Shown: piece after piece, positions 1 through 7,768 of the stretch
How the letters are laid out: every line of letters starts with the position of its first letter
How positions within the stretch are numbered: the first letter of the stretch is position 1
Origin: JBDKUD01 sp050943315
Lineage (GTDB): Bacteria; Bacillota; Syntrophomonadia; Syntrophomonadales; Syntrophomonadaceae
Direction of reading: 5' to 3'
DNA length: 13,723 nt
Assembly: GCA_050943315.1 (NCBI GenBank)
Contig: JBMNOY010000060.1
Location: 1-13,723, forward strand
Notes under the pieces: model-generated
Databases searched by the model: none
Seen by the model: only the letters and a program-made list of their open reading frames with translations
Told to the model about the DNA's origin: nothing
Position numbers and translations under genes: made by a program

Positions 1-181
1 AAGGTTCAAATGTACTTTTTTTGATTTTTTTTTACCATTGTTTGCTGATTGACCAACAAACCTGGAATAGGACAGACGCTCAAGCGGCTTAAAAAGGGTA
101 CTTTTTCAGCGGTCTCGAACCGTCCCCGTGTTACATCCACCCGTCCCCTTGTCACAACCCTCCTTCTTTTACCCTAGAAGC
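1..181. other. Intergenic region, no gene seen
   Basis: No credible ORF is seen here. The left end is T-rich, with T runs at 16-22 and 25-33, perhaps the tail of a transcription unit left of the window. Positions 87-110 can form a 10-bp stem with one mismatch (arms 87-96 and 101-110, loop GGTA); it could end the minus-strand ABC operon, but no separate U tract follows it, so this is weak. The rest (114-156) is a degenerate copy of the GGGGACGGTTC repeat, listed separately. Confidence 0.5.
114..156 (-). repeat. Degenerate GGGGACGG repeat copy downstream of the ABC operon
   Basis: Read on the minus strand, this stretch carries two cores, GGGGACGGG and then GGGGACGGTTC, separated by TGGATGTAACAC. 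The same order, GGGGACGGGTGGATG then AACA then GGGGACGGTTC, occurs in the left arm of the palindrome at 3566-3598, on the other side of the ABC operon. Flanks TGTGACA and TGTAACA are complementary at 6 of 7 positions around the first core. Unlike the copies at 3572 and 9772, it has no second mirrored half. Confidence 0.7.
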
Positions 182-2248
182 TTACTTCAGATTAAAATAA
201 TCTTTAGCCGCGTCCGGAAGGTTACTGGTATCTAAACCGCCGGTAAAGTTGTTGCCGTTTTTCAGGACAAATAGAACATCATAGTCTGCGCCCTGATAGG
301 TATAGTTATTCAGGCATTCCTCAATCTGTTGAGAGTCAGTGATTTTCAGATAGACACCATTCTTCTGCATATCAGCCAGATACTGCTCTACATCCTGGGT
401 CATAAACTTCTCCCGCGGCCTATCTGAATCATAGCTGCTTTTAGCGATAATTACATAATCAATATCGTTTTCCGCTATTATCCGGGCGTTTTGGTATTCG
501 CCAATCTCTTTAAGCCAGCTGCCCAGGCCGGTATAGGATTTTCTCCATTCCAGGTGCAGCCGCTTGTCATTATTAAGCAGCAGGCTAATATCCGCCCAGC
601 CGGGTTTATTGGAGGTCATATCCTCATAGCTTTCACTTCTGACATCAGCCTGCAAAAAAGCAATAGCCTGCTGGATTAAGGCCGGGTCGGTAATCTTCAC
701 ACTGCGGGCCACATGGTTGGCGCTAATCTCTAAAACATCCACCTGCCGCGGGGAAATATGCAATATATCATTAACCATTCGCTTATGTTCCAGGGATTCA
801 TAAATGGGTTTCAGCTGTTTATAGTAGGAATCCATATTCACATAATATTGACGATAGAAAAAACGGCCGTCTTTTAACTTATATCTAAAACACATCTGCT
901 GATAATTATCATTTCCGCGGCGGACATTCGCCCGGTTCTTTTCCGTTTCCCGGTTGGCGATTATGGCTTGCTGCAATCTATAAATATTGTTCATATTACT
1001 AGGGGTAAGGTACTCCCGGGTAACAATACGGTGATAGCTATTATCACCAAACTCGGCCAGGGAAGCTTCGACGCGGTAGCGATCACTTAAAAATGTGAAT
1101 GATTGGTTCCAATAGACACTTTCCACCTGCGAAAATTCCGGCATCTTCTGCTCAAAGCCCAACAGGTCATTATTTAGTCCTGCTACCAGAATAATCATAA
1201 CCAGGGCAAACCCCAGGCAACCCCGGGCCGCTTTCCACCGAAAAACATGGAAAGAATAGTTCAGCAAAATTTCACTCAGCCAGTAACCCAGCAGCGCTCC
1301 CAGTACATAACCGAAATAGGTCCAGGCCATCGTTTGTTGCATACTGTGAAAATAGCTTCCCATCATAAGCATCGTACAGAAGGTTACCCCATATTTGAAA
1401 ACCGGGCGCAGGGCGGTAAAAGTAATGGCATTGCCGGCGGCTTCCAGCGGACGATGACGGTAGAGGTAGCGCCCGACCAGGTATAAAACTACACAGGATA
1501 GCAGGTAAATACTAACCTCCGCAGTAGTGAAAGGGCGGTGCGATAATTCGGTGAATCGGGTTATCGGGGAAAGATTATTGATGCTGCTGGAGTAGTAGCC
1601 ATTGGCAAATCCGTAAAGATACATACTAATATTATGTAGCAGCATCATGGAAAACCCGGTTGGCAAAAACAGAATAATATAGGTAATAGCTGCCTGCACT
1701 GTGTACATACCGCAGAACATTCCCACCGCTACACAGGTCATAAACAAAAGCAGGCTAAATACCGCACTACTCCACAGCCAGTTCCAAACTGCGCCGCCGC
1801 TGACGTAGCTGATCCCTAAACTATTAAGGGTTAACCAGGACACCAGGGCGGTAATTATTAAGGGTACCCATAAAAAGATAATACCTGCAGTCAAATGGCT
1901 GTTATAAAGGGTTTCGCGTTTAACCGGCAGAGTGTGTATCATATCAACCGCCGGGCTGGAATGCAGATAGCGGAAAAGCAGCAAACCGGCCAGGACCGGT
2001 ACAGTCAACAGCAGCAAGATCACCAGACCAGTTTCAAACTGGAAGATATGCAAATAAGGGTTATTAATTTCATTTATAATTCTGGTTTCCTGACGGCTGT
2101 AAATCATCAGGATTTGCAGGGGAACACTTAGCAACAGACCCAGCAAATAGGCGACTCCCAGCCAACCCATACTTTTAAAATCATTGCGCAGTATTCCGGT
2201 ATTAATAAATGATATTTTGGATTTCATACCCGTTATCCCCCATTTCAT
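182..2248 (-). CDS. ABC transporter permease with large C-terminal soluble domain
   Basis: The 688-residue product is probably the membrane subunit that pairs with the ATPase encoded just upstream. About nine hydrophobic segments fall near residues 28-49, 73-94, 119-141, 158-180, 185-205, 245-263, 283-303, 309-329 and 342-358. About 330 mainly soluble residues follow. This layout resembles large permeases of GntR/YtrA-type ABC operons in Firmicutes, which are tied to antibiotic or cell-envelope stress responses; the substrate cannot be read from sequence. Two starts are possible. ATG at 2248 has GGAGGAG about 10 nt upstream and overlaps the ATPase gene by 47 nt. ATG at 2227 (residue 8) has GGGGGA about 8 nt upstream. 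I kept the longer form. The overlap suggests translational coupling. The permease call is firm; physiological role is inference. Confidence 0.8.
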   Translation of the reverse strand: MKWGITGMKSKISFINTGILRNDFKSMGWLGVAYLLGLLLSVPLQILMIYSRQETRIINEINNPYLHIFQFETGLVILLLLTVPVLAGLLLFRYLHSSPAVDMIHTLPVKRETLYNSHLTAGIIFLWVPLIITALVSWLTLNSLGISYVSGGAVWNWLWSSAVFSLLLFMTCVAVGMFCGMYTVQAAITYIILFLPTGFSMMLLHNISMYLYGFANGYYSSSINNLSPITRFTELSHRPFTTAEVSIYLLSCVVLYLVGRYLYRHRPLEAAGNAITFTALRPVFKYGVTFCTMLMMGSYFHSMQQTMAWTYFGYVLGALLGYWLSEILLNYSFHVFRWKAARGCLGFALVMIILVAGLNNDLLGFEQKMPEFSQVESVYWNQSFTFLSDRYRVEASLAEFGDNSYHRIVTREYLTPSNMNNIYRLQQAIIANRETEKNRANVRRGNDNYQQMCFRYKLKDGRFFYRQYYVNMDSYYKQLKPIYESLEHKRMVNDILHISPRQVDVLEISANHVARSVKITDPALIQQAIAFLQADVRSESYEDMTSNKPGWADISLLLNNDKRLHLEWRKSYTGLGSWLKEIGEYQNARIIAENDIDYVIIAKSSYDSDRPREKFMTQDVEQYLADMQKNGVYLKITDSQQIEECLNNYTYQGADYDVLFVLKNGNNFTGGLDTSNLPDAAKDYFNLK

Positions 2249-3101
2249 ATATAAAAATCTCCTCCAAAGTCAATGGCAGGACATCCAGAATAGCCGGCTG
2301 GTACTCCTGCAGACGGGCGGTTAGAGTATGGTAATTGCCGCGGATAATCATAATATGTACGCTGCCCCGCTGTTCCCGGTAAAGGGGCTGCATATCGGTG
2401 AACAAGCCCGCTGGCGCCTCACCCGGAAAAGCTATCTGAATCTTATGCACATCTGCCTTGAGATCGTCTAGATCGCGCTGGATAAGCATTTGGCCTTGAT
2501 GCAAAATCCCAATATAGTCGCATATATCCTCCAGTTCACGCAGATTATGCGAAGATATGACAACCGTCATTTCCCGCTCGGCCACATCCTGGACAATAAG
2601 GTTCTTGACCTTTTGGCGCATCACCGGATCCAGTCCATCCAGGGGTTCATCCAAAATCATGACTGCCGGCATCATGGCAAAACCCAGCCAAAAAGCCACC
2701 TGGCGCTGCATTCCTTTGGAAAGGGTTTTAATCCGCCGCTTTAAATCAATGGTGAAAACCTCCTGCAATTTAAGAAAACGTTCCTGGCTCCAGTTAGGAT
2801 AAATGCGGCTGTAAAACCGGGCCATATCGGCGATGTTGTAGTTATTAAAGAAATAGAGGGAATCAGGAATAAAGCACATTTCGGCTTTGGTCGCGATATT
2901 TTCGAAGACTGGTGCTCCCGCAATCTGGATATTCCCGCCATCCTGCCGGTAAATTCCCGCCAAAAGCTTCAGCAATGTGGTCTTGCCTGCCCCATTGGAA
3001 CCTACTAGACCATAAATAGAGCCTTTATTAACCGTTAGGGTGACCCCCTGCAAAGCCTCCAGAGCCGCAAAAGACTTGCTTACATTAGTAACCTCAATCA
3101 T
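2202..3101 (-). CDS. ABC transporter ATP-binding protein (YtrB-like)
   Basis: This 299-residue ATPase should power the neighbouring permease at the cytoplasmic face. Walker A is GSNGAGKTT (34-42), the signature LSKGM (127-131), Walker B VMILDEP (147-153) with catalytic E152, the D-loop LDGLD (154-158), and the H-loop histidine is H185. Where most ABC ATPases have the Q-loop glutamine there is a CFIPD stretch (about 76-80), as I recall for the YtrB/EcsA-like group. About 90 C-terminal residues after the core form an accessory domain. I chose ATG at 3101, with GGAGG 11 nt upstream, over an in-frame GTG at 3110 that sits only 2 nt after the same GGAGG. The gene overlaps the regulator stop by 8 nt, so the two are one transcript. 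Function class is firm; substrate is unknown. Confidence 0.93.
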   Translation of the reverse strand: MIEVTNVSKSFAALEALQGVTLTVNKGSIYGLVGSNGAGKTTLLKLLAGIYRQDGGNIQIAGAPVFENIATKAEMCFIPDSLYFFNNYNIADMARFYSRIYPNWSQERFLKLQEVFTIDLKRRIKTLSKGMQRQVAFWLGFAMMPAVMILDEPLDGLDPVMRQKVKNLIVQDVAEREMTVVISSHNLRELEDICDYIGILHQGQMLIQRDLDDLKADVHKIQIAFPGEAPAGLFTDMQPLYREQRGSVHIMIIRGNYHTLTARLQEYQPAILDVLPLTLEEIFIYEMGDNGYEIQNIIY

Positions 3102-3483
3102 TTGCCTCACTACCTCCTTTATTAGCTTCGGTATCCCGAATCAGGGTTAAAATGTCATCCTGGCTCAGGCCCCAATACTTCATTTCGGCCACGATTCTTA
3201 ACAACTCCTGCTCCAATTTCTTAAGCTGGGCTGTTTTCGGTTCGGAAACGGCTGCCTGAACAAAGTGCCCCTTACCAGGCAGAGAATAAATATAACCCTG
3301 GTATTCCAGCTCCCGGTAAGCCTTTTGAATAGTGTTGGGATTAACCGTCAAATCCCCAGCTAAAACCCTTACTGGAGGCAGCTGTTGGTCAGGCTTTAAG
3401 ACCCGGCTGATAATCAACTGCTTAAACTTCGCGACTAACTGCTCATAAATCGGTTCCCGACTGCGCAAGTCCAATTCAAACAT
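3094..3483 (-). CDS. GntR-family transcriptional regulator, YtrA subfamily
   Basis: This 129-residue DNA-binding protein probably represses its own operon. Residues about 9-78 form the GntR winged helix-turn-helix: EPIYEQLV, then PPVRVLAGDL and VNPNTIQKAYRELE, with the wing around GYIYSLPGKGHFV. Only about 50 helical residues follow, too few for an FadR or UTRA effector domain; short C-termini of this kind define the YtrA subfamily, which usually sits first in an operon with ABC transporter genes, as here. The start is ATG at 3483, preceded by AAAGGAGG with a 5-nt spacer; an upstream ATG at 3537 lies in promoter-like DNA and has no ribosome binding site. The inducer cannot be inferred; in known relatives it is often a cell-wall-active antibiotic. 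Confidence 0.92.
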   Translation of the reverse strand: MFELDLRSREPIYEQLVAKFKQLIISRVLKPDQQLPPVRVLAGDLTVNPNTIQKAYRELEYQGYIYSLPGKGHFVQAAVSEPKTAQLKKLEQELLRIVAEMKYWGLSQDDILTLIRDTEANKGGSEAND

Positions 3484-3497
3484 GACATCCTCCTTTC

Positions 3498-3537
3498 GTA
3501 TATACTGTACTATGACACATAATACAATTAATTGCAA
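3498..3537 (-). promoter_or_regulatory. Candidate promoter and operator of the GntR-ABC operon
   Basis: On the minus strand, TTGCAA (3532-3537) lies 17 nt before CATAGT (3509-3514), with a start expected near 3502, upstream of the ribosome binding site. A second pairing, TTGTAT (3522-3527), 17 nt, TATATA (3499-3504), would start inside the ribosome binding site and is less likely. The perfect 8-bp palindrome GTATATAC (3498-3505) and the imperfect dyad around it are candidate autoregulatory operators. Only position and short matches support this. Confidence 0.35.
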
Positions 3538-3541
3538 TAGC

Positions 3542-3659
3542 AGGGACGGGGACTCCGCAGCGGCGCGGGGACGGGTGGATGAAACAAGGGGACGGTTCTT
3601 GTGTCACACAAAAGTGTGACACAAGAACCGTCCCCTTGTTTCATCCACCCGCCCCCCGC
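3542..3659. repeat. GGGGACGGTTCT repeat with perfect 38-bp palindrome
   Basis: Arms 3572-3609 and 3614-3651 are exact reverse complements around an AAAA loop. With a mismatch and a bulged base the stem extends outward to about 3565/3659. Each arm carries GGGGACGG cores, and two more (GGGACGGGGAC at 3543, GCGGGGACGGG at 3565) lie at the left edge. There is no U tract on either side, so it does not look like a standard terminator, though a stem this strong would affect transcripts. It lies between the divergent ABC operon and SLH gene. Confidence 0.9.
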
Positions 3660-3746
3660 ATCTCTCCACCGCTGCTCCCACTTACCCCAAATATATCCTG
3701 GCAGGTTGCGTATATATAGATAACACAGAGAAAAGGAGGAATGTTT

Positions 3747-5414
3747 ATGAAGAAGACTCTGACCATTTTGGCGGCCTTATTTATTGTGCTTGCTTTTACA
3801 GCTACCTGTATGGCCAGTACGGGAAATGAACATTCATTTGCCAAAAAGACTGACAAGGTGCAGCAAGTGCAGAAAAAGGATAACCTTAAGGCCGGCAAAG
3901 AGGTCAAGCAGGTTAAAGCCCAGCAGGAGAAAAAGGCACAGGTAAAAAAACAGCCAAAGCAAAAAGCCTCGCAGCCCAGTGCCCATCAAAAAGTTAAGAT
4001 TCAAAAGCAATTGCAGCAGCAATTCAAAAAACAAATGCAGAACATGAAAAAGAGCCAAAAACAGTCCTGGTTTAAGGATGTTAACAATCACTGGGCAGCA
4101 CCTTCCATTAATGTGGTTTATGCCGTTGGGCTGTTCAGCGGGTATCCGGATGGAACCTTCAAGCCGGATAAGGACATAACCCAGGCTGAAATTATCGCCC
4201 TGGTAGCTCGTCTAGCCGATTATGATGAAGATATTTACGAAGATACCGATGATGACGATGATGAGAACCTTGAGGATGTACCCGCCTGGGTCAGGGACTC
4301 AGTTAAAAAGGCCCTCAAAATGAAGGTTATTAATCTTAATCGTTTTCACTCCCATGTCCAGGCCACCAGAGCTCAAACCGCTGTCTGGATTGCCAAAGCC
4401 ATTGGCCTGGAACCGGTAGATATCGATGAATTGCCCTTTAAGGACGGAATCCTGATTTCGAAGGAAGATGTGGGCTATATCCTGGCTCTATATCAAGAAG
4501 GTATTATTTTCGGCACCCCGGATGGAAAATTCAACCCCAACTGTGCTATAACCCGGGCGGAAATAGCCGCTATCCTGGAACGGATTCTGGGTGACACAGT
4601 CATTGAATCAGTTACTTTGCCCGAAACTGCCACAGTAGAACAGGGCAAATCCATAACCCTGAAGGCCACCGTAAAATATGCTGATGGCACTACTGATGAC
4701 GATGTTACCTGGTCCAGCAGCAACCCTGAACTGGCCACAGTTAAAAACGGTGTAGTAACTGCTGCCGATGATTTAGTCGGCAAAGTAACCATAACCGCCA
4801 CTGCCACCAAAGACGGTGTAACCAAATCAGCCAGTTGCAAAGTAACCGTTGTGGAGAAAATAGATACTACCGATGCCACTCTGGAAGCTACCGGCAATAT
4901 CGGTATAAACGATAATAAGGTATATCAAGAATTCGAACTCATCGCTGACGGAGACAAAATCGATATTGATGAAGATAATGTTGAAAGCATTACCATGACC
5001 AAGGATGATGAAGATCCGGTTACCCTTATCCCCAATGAAGATTCTACCCTCTGGTTCAATGTTCAAAAGGAAAGTGGTTCTTACCTGCTGGAAGTAGAAT
5101 TAGAAAACGGTGATTCCTATTCAGCCACTCTGGAGTGGACCGCTCCGGAGAAGATTGACGCTCATTTAACTGGTAATACCGGTGAACATAATGGCAGCGA
5201 ATATATAGAATATCGTATTGGGGACTTGGACCTCTCCGAATTCAGTAAAATGTATCAGATTAGGCCTGACGGAACAGTAGTAGAACTGACCGCCAACACC
5301 GACTCAACTCTCTGGTTTAAAACCAGCAACCAGCAGAGTGGCAAACACACCTTCCTTATCTATGAGGATGGTGAATGGTATACAACCGAAATCAGCTTTG
5401 CGGGTAGTAACTAG
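3747..5414 (+). CDS. Secreted SLH and Ig-like (BIG2) cell-wall protein
   Basis: The 555-residue product is an exported protein probably held on the cell wall by SLH domains. A signal peptide spans residues 1 to about 23, cleaving near CMA-S. A Lys/Gln-rich linker follows (about 33-106). Three SLH modules lie near 108-158, 176-222 and 229-282; SWFKDVNNHW and SGYPDGTFKP mark the first. The second is degenerate and preceded by an acidic run (about 159-177). A BIG2 Ig-like domain follows (about 284-370, with TWSSSNPELATV). The C-terminus (377-551) holds two copies of a domain I do not recognise, sharing DSTLWF. The start is ATG at 3747 with GGAGG 7 nt upstream; an ATG at 3741 abuts the ribosome binding site too closely. 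A strong terminator follows. Ligand or enzymatic role is unknown. Confidence 0.9.
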   Translation: MKKTLTILAALFIVLAFTATCMASTGNEHSFAKKTDKVQQVQKKDNLKAGKEVKQVKAQQEKKAQVKKQPKQKASQPSAHQKVKIQKQLQQQFKKQMQNMKKSQKQSWFKDVNNHWAAPSINVVYAVGLFSGYPDGTFKPDKDITQAEIIALVARLADYDEDIYEDTDDDDDENLEDVPAWVRDSVKKALKMKVINLNRFHSHVQATRAQTAVWIAKAIGLEPVDIDELPFKDGILISKEDVGYILALYQEGIIFGTPDGKFNPNCAITRAEIAAILERILGDTVIESVTLPETATVEQGKSITLKATVKYADGTTDDDVTWSSSNPELATVKNGVVTAADDLVGKVTITATATKDGVTKSASCKVTVVEKIDTTDATLEATGNIGINDNKVYQEFELIADGDKIDIDEDNVESITMTKDDEDPVTLIPNEDSTLWFNVQKESGSYLLEVELENGDSYSATLEWTAPEKIDAHLTGNTGEHNGSEYIEYRIGDLDLSEFSKMYQIRPDGTVVELTANTDSTLWFKTSNQQSGKHTFLIYEDGEWYTTEISFAGSN

Positions 5415-5462
5415 TTAAACCCGTATATTTTACCTCGAAACCTTAACCCATAACATATTTTT

Positions 5463-5496
5463 CACGCAGCTGTTGCGGCAGCTGCGCTTTTTTTTG
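5463..5496 (+). terminator. Rho-independent terminator of the SLH/BIG2 gene
   Basis: CGCAGCTG (5465-5472) pairs exactly with CAGCTGCG (5479-5486) around the loop TTGCGG. A C and then a run of eight T follow. This is the clearest intrinsic terminator in the window and ends the preceding SLH gene about 50 nt after its stop. Confidence 0.93.
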
Positions 5497-5597
5497 TCTA
5501 CTAGTGAACCACATCTATTTCTTGCTTTTCACCCGTTTTTCGACACATAAATAACGGTTATTACCGAAAAATACCTCAATAAACCGGTCTTATAGTA

Positions 5598-5603
5598 TAT
5601 AAT
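5598..5603 (+). promoter_or_regulatory. Candidate -10 box for the VanW-type gene
   Basis: A perfect TATAAT lies about 100 nt upstream of the ATG at 5705 and just after the preceding terminator. No good -35 hexamer is found 16-18 nt upstream. A 13-nt dyad, AATAAC-G-GTTATT (5550-5562), lies above it and could be a regulator site. Support is limited to these short matches. Confidence 0.3.
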
Positions 5604-5704
5604 GGAATCCGAGGGCGAAATCAAAAACTTTTGGGTAGAAAATGGGTTTATACCAGTATTTACAAATAATTGCCTTTGATTTAATCCAGGAGGGGGATAA
5701 GTTC

Positions 5705-6661
5705 ATGAAAAAAACCATGGTTCTCGCACTTATGTTTCTAATTGCTCTTACCTGGCCGGTACAGGCTGCTCTCATACCCTTAGGATCCTACCAGATATCA
5801 CTCCTAAACGCCGTTTCGGAAAATAACGGCAAAAACGCAGCATTGGCCGCCAGCCTCCTTAATGGCACTACCATAGCCCCGGGGAGTATCTTTTCCTATA
5901 ACAAATCTGTCGGTATCCGGACTACCGAACGAGGCTTTACCGAAGGGCTGATGTTTGGCGAAAACGGTAAACTGGTAAATGGTGTTGGCGGAGGGGTTTG
6001 CATGACCTCCAGTATCCTGCACCAGGCTGTCAAAGCAGCCGGCCTTACAGTACTGGAGCGCCATGATCATAGCAGCCCGACCAGCTATTTGCAGCAGGGT
6101 GAGGATGCTGCCGTGGTTTATGGCATCGAAGACTACCGTTTTATGAATAACACTGATGATACCTTAATGATTGAAGGCAAAGTGGAAAACGATAACCTGA
6201 TTATGACCGTTAACCGGGTATTACCTGAGCAGAACTGCAATATAACTATAACCCTCAATGAGCAGCCATTTGACATTGATACCCGGTTGGTTTTTGATCA
6301 TAACGTTTCTTTTACTCCCCTAAGGGTATTTGCTGAGGGTATAGGAGCCACTGTTGGCTGGAATACTGATGCCCAGATGGCTGAAATTTATTGGGGAAAT
6401 ACCATGGTCAGCGTACCTGTTGACCAGCCCCAGGTGATTATAAACGGGCAAACAGCTGCGATGGGGGTGCCGGCGCAGATAATTGACTGCCAAACCATGC
6501 TTCCCGTGCGCTCCAGCTGCGAAGCTATGGGCTTAACAGTCTCCTGGGAACCAAGTTCCGGAGCTATATATGCTCAACCTGTATCAGCAGATGAAAATGC
6601 AGAACCAGTACTCACCATCACCCCTAAACCACAACCGGTAGAACCTACCCCGACTATCTAA
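5705..6661 (+). CDS. Secreted VanW-family protein with copper-amine-oxidase-like stalk domain
   Basis: The 318-residue product is exported: residues 1-21 form a signal peptide ending VQA. Residues about 27-172 match the VanW family, including FSYNKSVG, GGGVCMTSS (95-103, with C99), and ERHDHS followed by SYL. VanW domains occur in vancomycin-resistance clusters and many Clostridia surface proteins, but their biochemical role is not settled. Residues about 180-292 resemble the copper amine oxidase N-terminal-like stalk domain (NEQPFDIDTRL, TPLRVFAEGIGATVGW, MLPVRSSCEAMG). A Pro-rich tail ends the protein (about 305-318). The start is ATG at 5705, preceded by AGGAGGGGG; an upstream in-frame ATG at 5642 has no ribosome binding site and would bury the signal peptide. 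Resistance should not be assumed from the name, since no other van genes are present. Confidence 0.88.
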   Translation: MKKTMVLALMFLIALTWPVQAALIPLGSYQISLLNAVSENNGKNAALAASLLNGTTIAPGSIFSYNKSVGIRTTERGFTEGLMFGENGKLVNGVGGGVCMTSSILHQAVKAAGLTVLERHDHSSPTSYLQQGEDAAVVYGIEDYRFMNNTDDTLMIEGKVENDNLIMTVNRVLPEQNCNITITLNEQPFDIDTRLVFDHNVSFTPLRVFAEGIGATVGWNTDAQMAEIYWGNTMVSVPVDQPQVIINGQTAAMGVPAQIIDCQTMLPVRSSCEAMGLTVSWEPSSGAIYAQPVSADENAEPVLTITPKPQPVEPTPTI

Positions 6662-6681
6662 AGAGTAATACCATAAAATAA

Positions 6682-6717
6682 GCAACCCCGTACTTTTGTT
6701 AAAGGGTACGGGATTGC
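6682..6717. terminator. Hairpin between convergent genes, probable bidirectional terminator
   Basis: GCAACCCCGTAC (6682-6693) pairs with GTACGGGATTGC (6706-6717), 11 of 12 positions, around a 12-nt loop. It sits between the convergent VanW-type and DegV genes. T-rich but interrupted sequence follows on both strands, so it could end both transcripts, though neither side has a continuous U tract. Confidence 0.6.
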
Positions 6718-6747
6718 CAGCGATTTATCTATTCTATTAGGTCGTGG

Positions 6748-7599
6748 TTAATTTTCCGTAGCATAAACAATGCCCACAGCCCCCGGGCCCACATGTAATC
6801 CGATTACCGGCCCAATAGCCAGGGCGGGAACCTGGCGGTTAAACTGCTGGCTTAAGGCGGCGGCCAGCTCACTGCCCTGCTTATCATCATTAATATGATG
6901 AACCAATAAATGCTTCAAGCCATACTTGCGGGCATCTTCATTCAAAACACTTATCATACGCTGAATGGCCTTACGGGTACCTCTTATCCGTTCAAACACA
7001 TCAGTCATGCCGTCATTTACATAGAGGATGGGCCTGATCTGCAAAAGATTGCCGATTAATGCGGAGGCGCCGCCAATTCTTCCTCCTTTGATCAGATATT
7101 CCAGGGAAGCAGGGACAAAATAAAAACGAACTTTTTCCTTTATATGACGGGTTATTTCAATTATTTCCTCCATCTTTTTCCCGGCTTTGGCAGCCAGGGC
7201 AGCCTCGATAACCTGAATTCCCAACGCCATACAATTAGTCTGAGAATCAAATATCTCAATACGTGCCTGGGGGTATTCTTCCATAATCATCTCCCGGGCA
7301 CTCAAAGCCGATTCATAAGTACCGCTCATCCGCGCTGACAAAAAAATACCCAGAACCTCCTCGCCGCGGGCTACTATTTCTTTAAAAACATCATAAATCT
7401 GCCCCAGGGTTGGCTGGGAAGAAGTGGGGATAGTATTATCACGGGCAATCTTTTGGTAAATATAATCATGGGGAACCGCAGTTTCATCAAAGGATTCATC
7501 CGGAAAATGAACACTGAGTAAAACGGTGGTGATATCGAGATCCCGTCGGGTGTCTTCGTCCAGGTAAGAAGTGCTATCAGTTACGAGCTTTACCGCCAA
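6748..7599 (-). CDS. DegV family fatty-acid-binding protein
   Basis: The 283-residue product matches full-length DegV proteins, which bind a fatty acid in a buried pocket; Gram-positive relatives include FakB, which presents fatty acids to the kinase FakA. Typical motifs are VTDSTSYL near the N-terminus, TSQPT (the second lobe begins soon after), SARMSGTYESA, LIKGGRIGG, IRPILYVNDG, and GPVIGLHVGPGAVG near the C-terminus. The start is TTG at 7599, giving MAVKLVTDSTS, the family's usual beginning, with GGGGAGG 7 nt upstream. An ATG at 7629 would add ten unusual residues and lies upstream of the predicted transcription start. No FakA-like kinase is in the window. The binding role is family knowledge; the physiological role here is inference. 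Confidence 0.93.
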   Translation of the reverse strand: MAVKLVTDSTSYLDEDTRRDLDITTVLLSVHFPDESFDETAVPHDYIYQKIARDNTIPTSSQPTLGQIYDVFKEIVARGEEVLGIFLSARMSGTYESALSAREMIMEEYPQARIEIFDSQTNCMALGIQVIEAALAAKAGKKMEEIIEITRHIKEKVRFYFVPASLEYLIKGGRIGGASALIGNLLQIRPILYVNDGMTDVFERIRGTRKAIQRMISVLNEDARKYGLKHLLVHHINDDKQGSELAAALSQQFNRQVPALAIGPVIGLHVGPGAVGIVYATEN

Positions 7600-7631
7600 A
7601 ATATCCCCTCCCCAAGCATATTCTACCATTT

Positions 7632-7660
7632 ATTTTAGGGTATACGGCAAGGTTATGCAA
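7632..7660 (-). promoter_or_regulatory. Promoter of the degV-type gene
   Basis: On the minus strand, TTGCAT (7655-7660) and TAAAAT (7632-7637) are separated by exactly 17 nt (7638-7654). Transcription would start near 7625, leaving a leader of about 26 nt before the TTG start at 7599. This also argues against the ATG at 7629. Confidence 0.6.
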
Positions 7661-7768
7661 GATACGCCACGCAAACCGAACAACAGCCCGGGTTATTTAT
7701 GCATACATTGTCATATTAAGTACAACCTAACTAGTGTAATAAACTTCAATGTCAGGGAGGTCAGTAAA

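Noticed and set aside
3572..3651. Possible strong intrinsic terminator
   Set aside because: Stem strength fits, but neither strand has a U tract after the stem, and the sequence belongs to a repeat family found at several sites.
5550..5562. AATAAC-G-GTTATT dyad as a defined operator
   Set aside because: Such a short AT-rich dyad occurs often by chance and no cognate regulator is identifiable; mentioned only as a note on the VanW-gene promoter.
5705..6661. Vancomycin resistance gene
   Set aside because: Only the VanW-family domain is shared; no vanA/B ligase, vanH, vanX or VanRS genes are nearby, and VanW domains are widespread in Clostridia.
7653..7703. Direct repeat TTATGCA in the degV/dsrE divergent region
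   Set aside because: Seven bases in AT-rich DNA with one copy overlapping the -35 box is not enough to claim an operator.
7571..7768. N-terminal extension of the DsrE-like protein
   Set aside because: The family match begins after the GTG at 7769, which has a good GGAGG; the upstream part lies over the DegV gene and its promoter.
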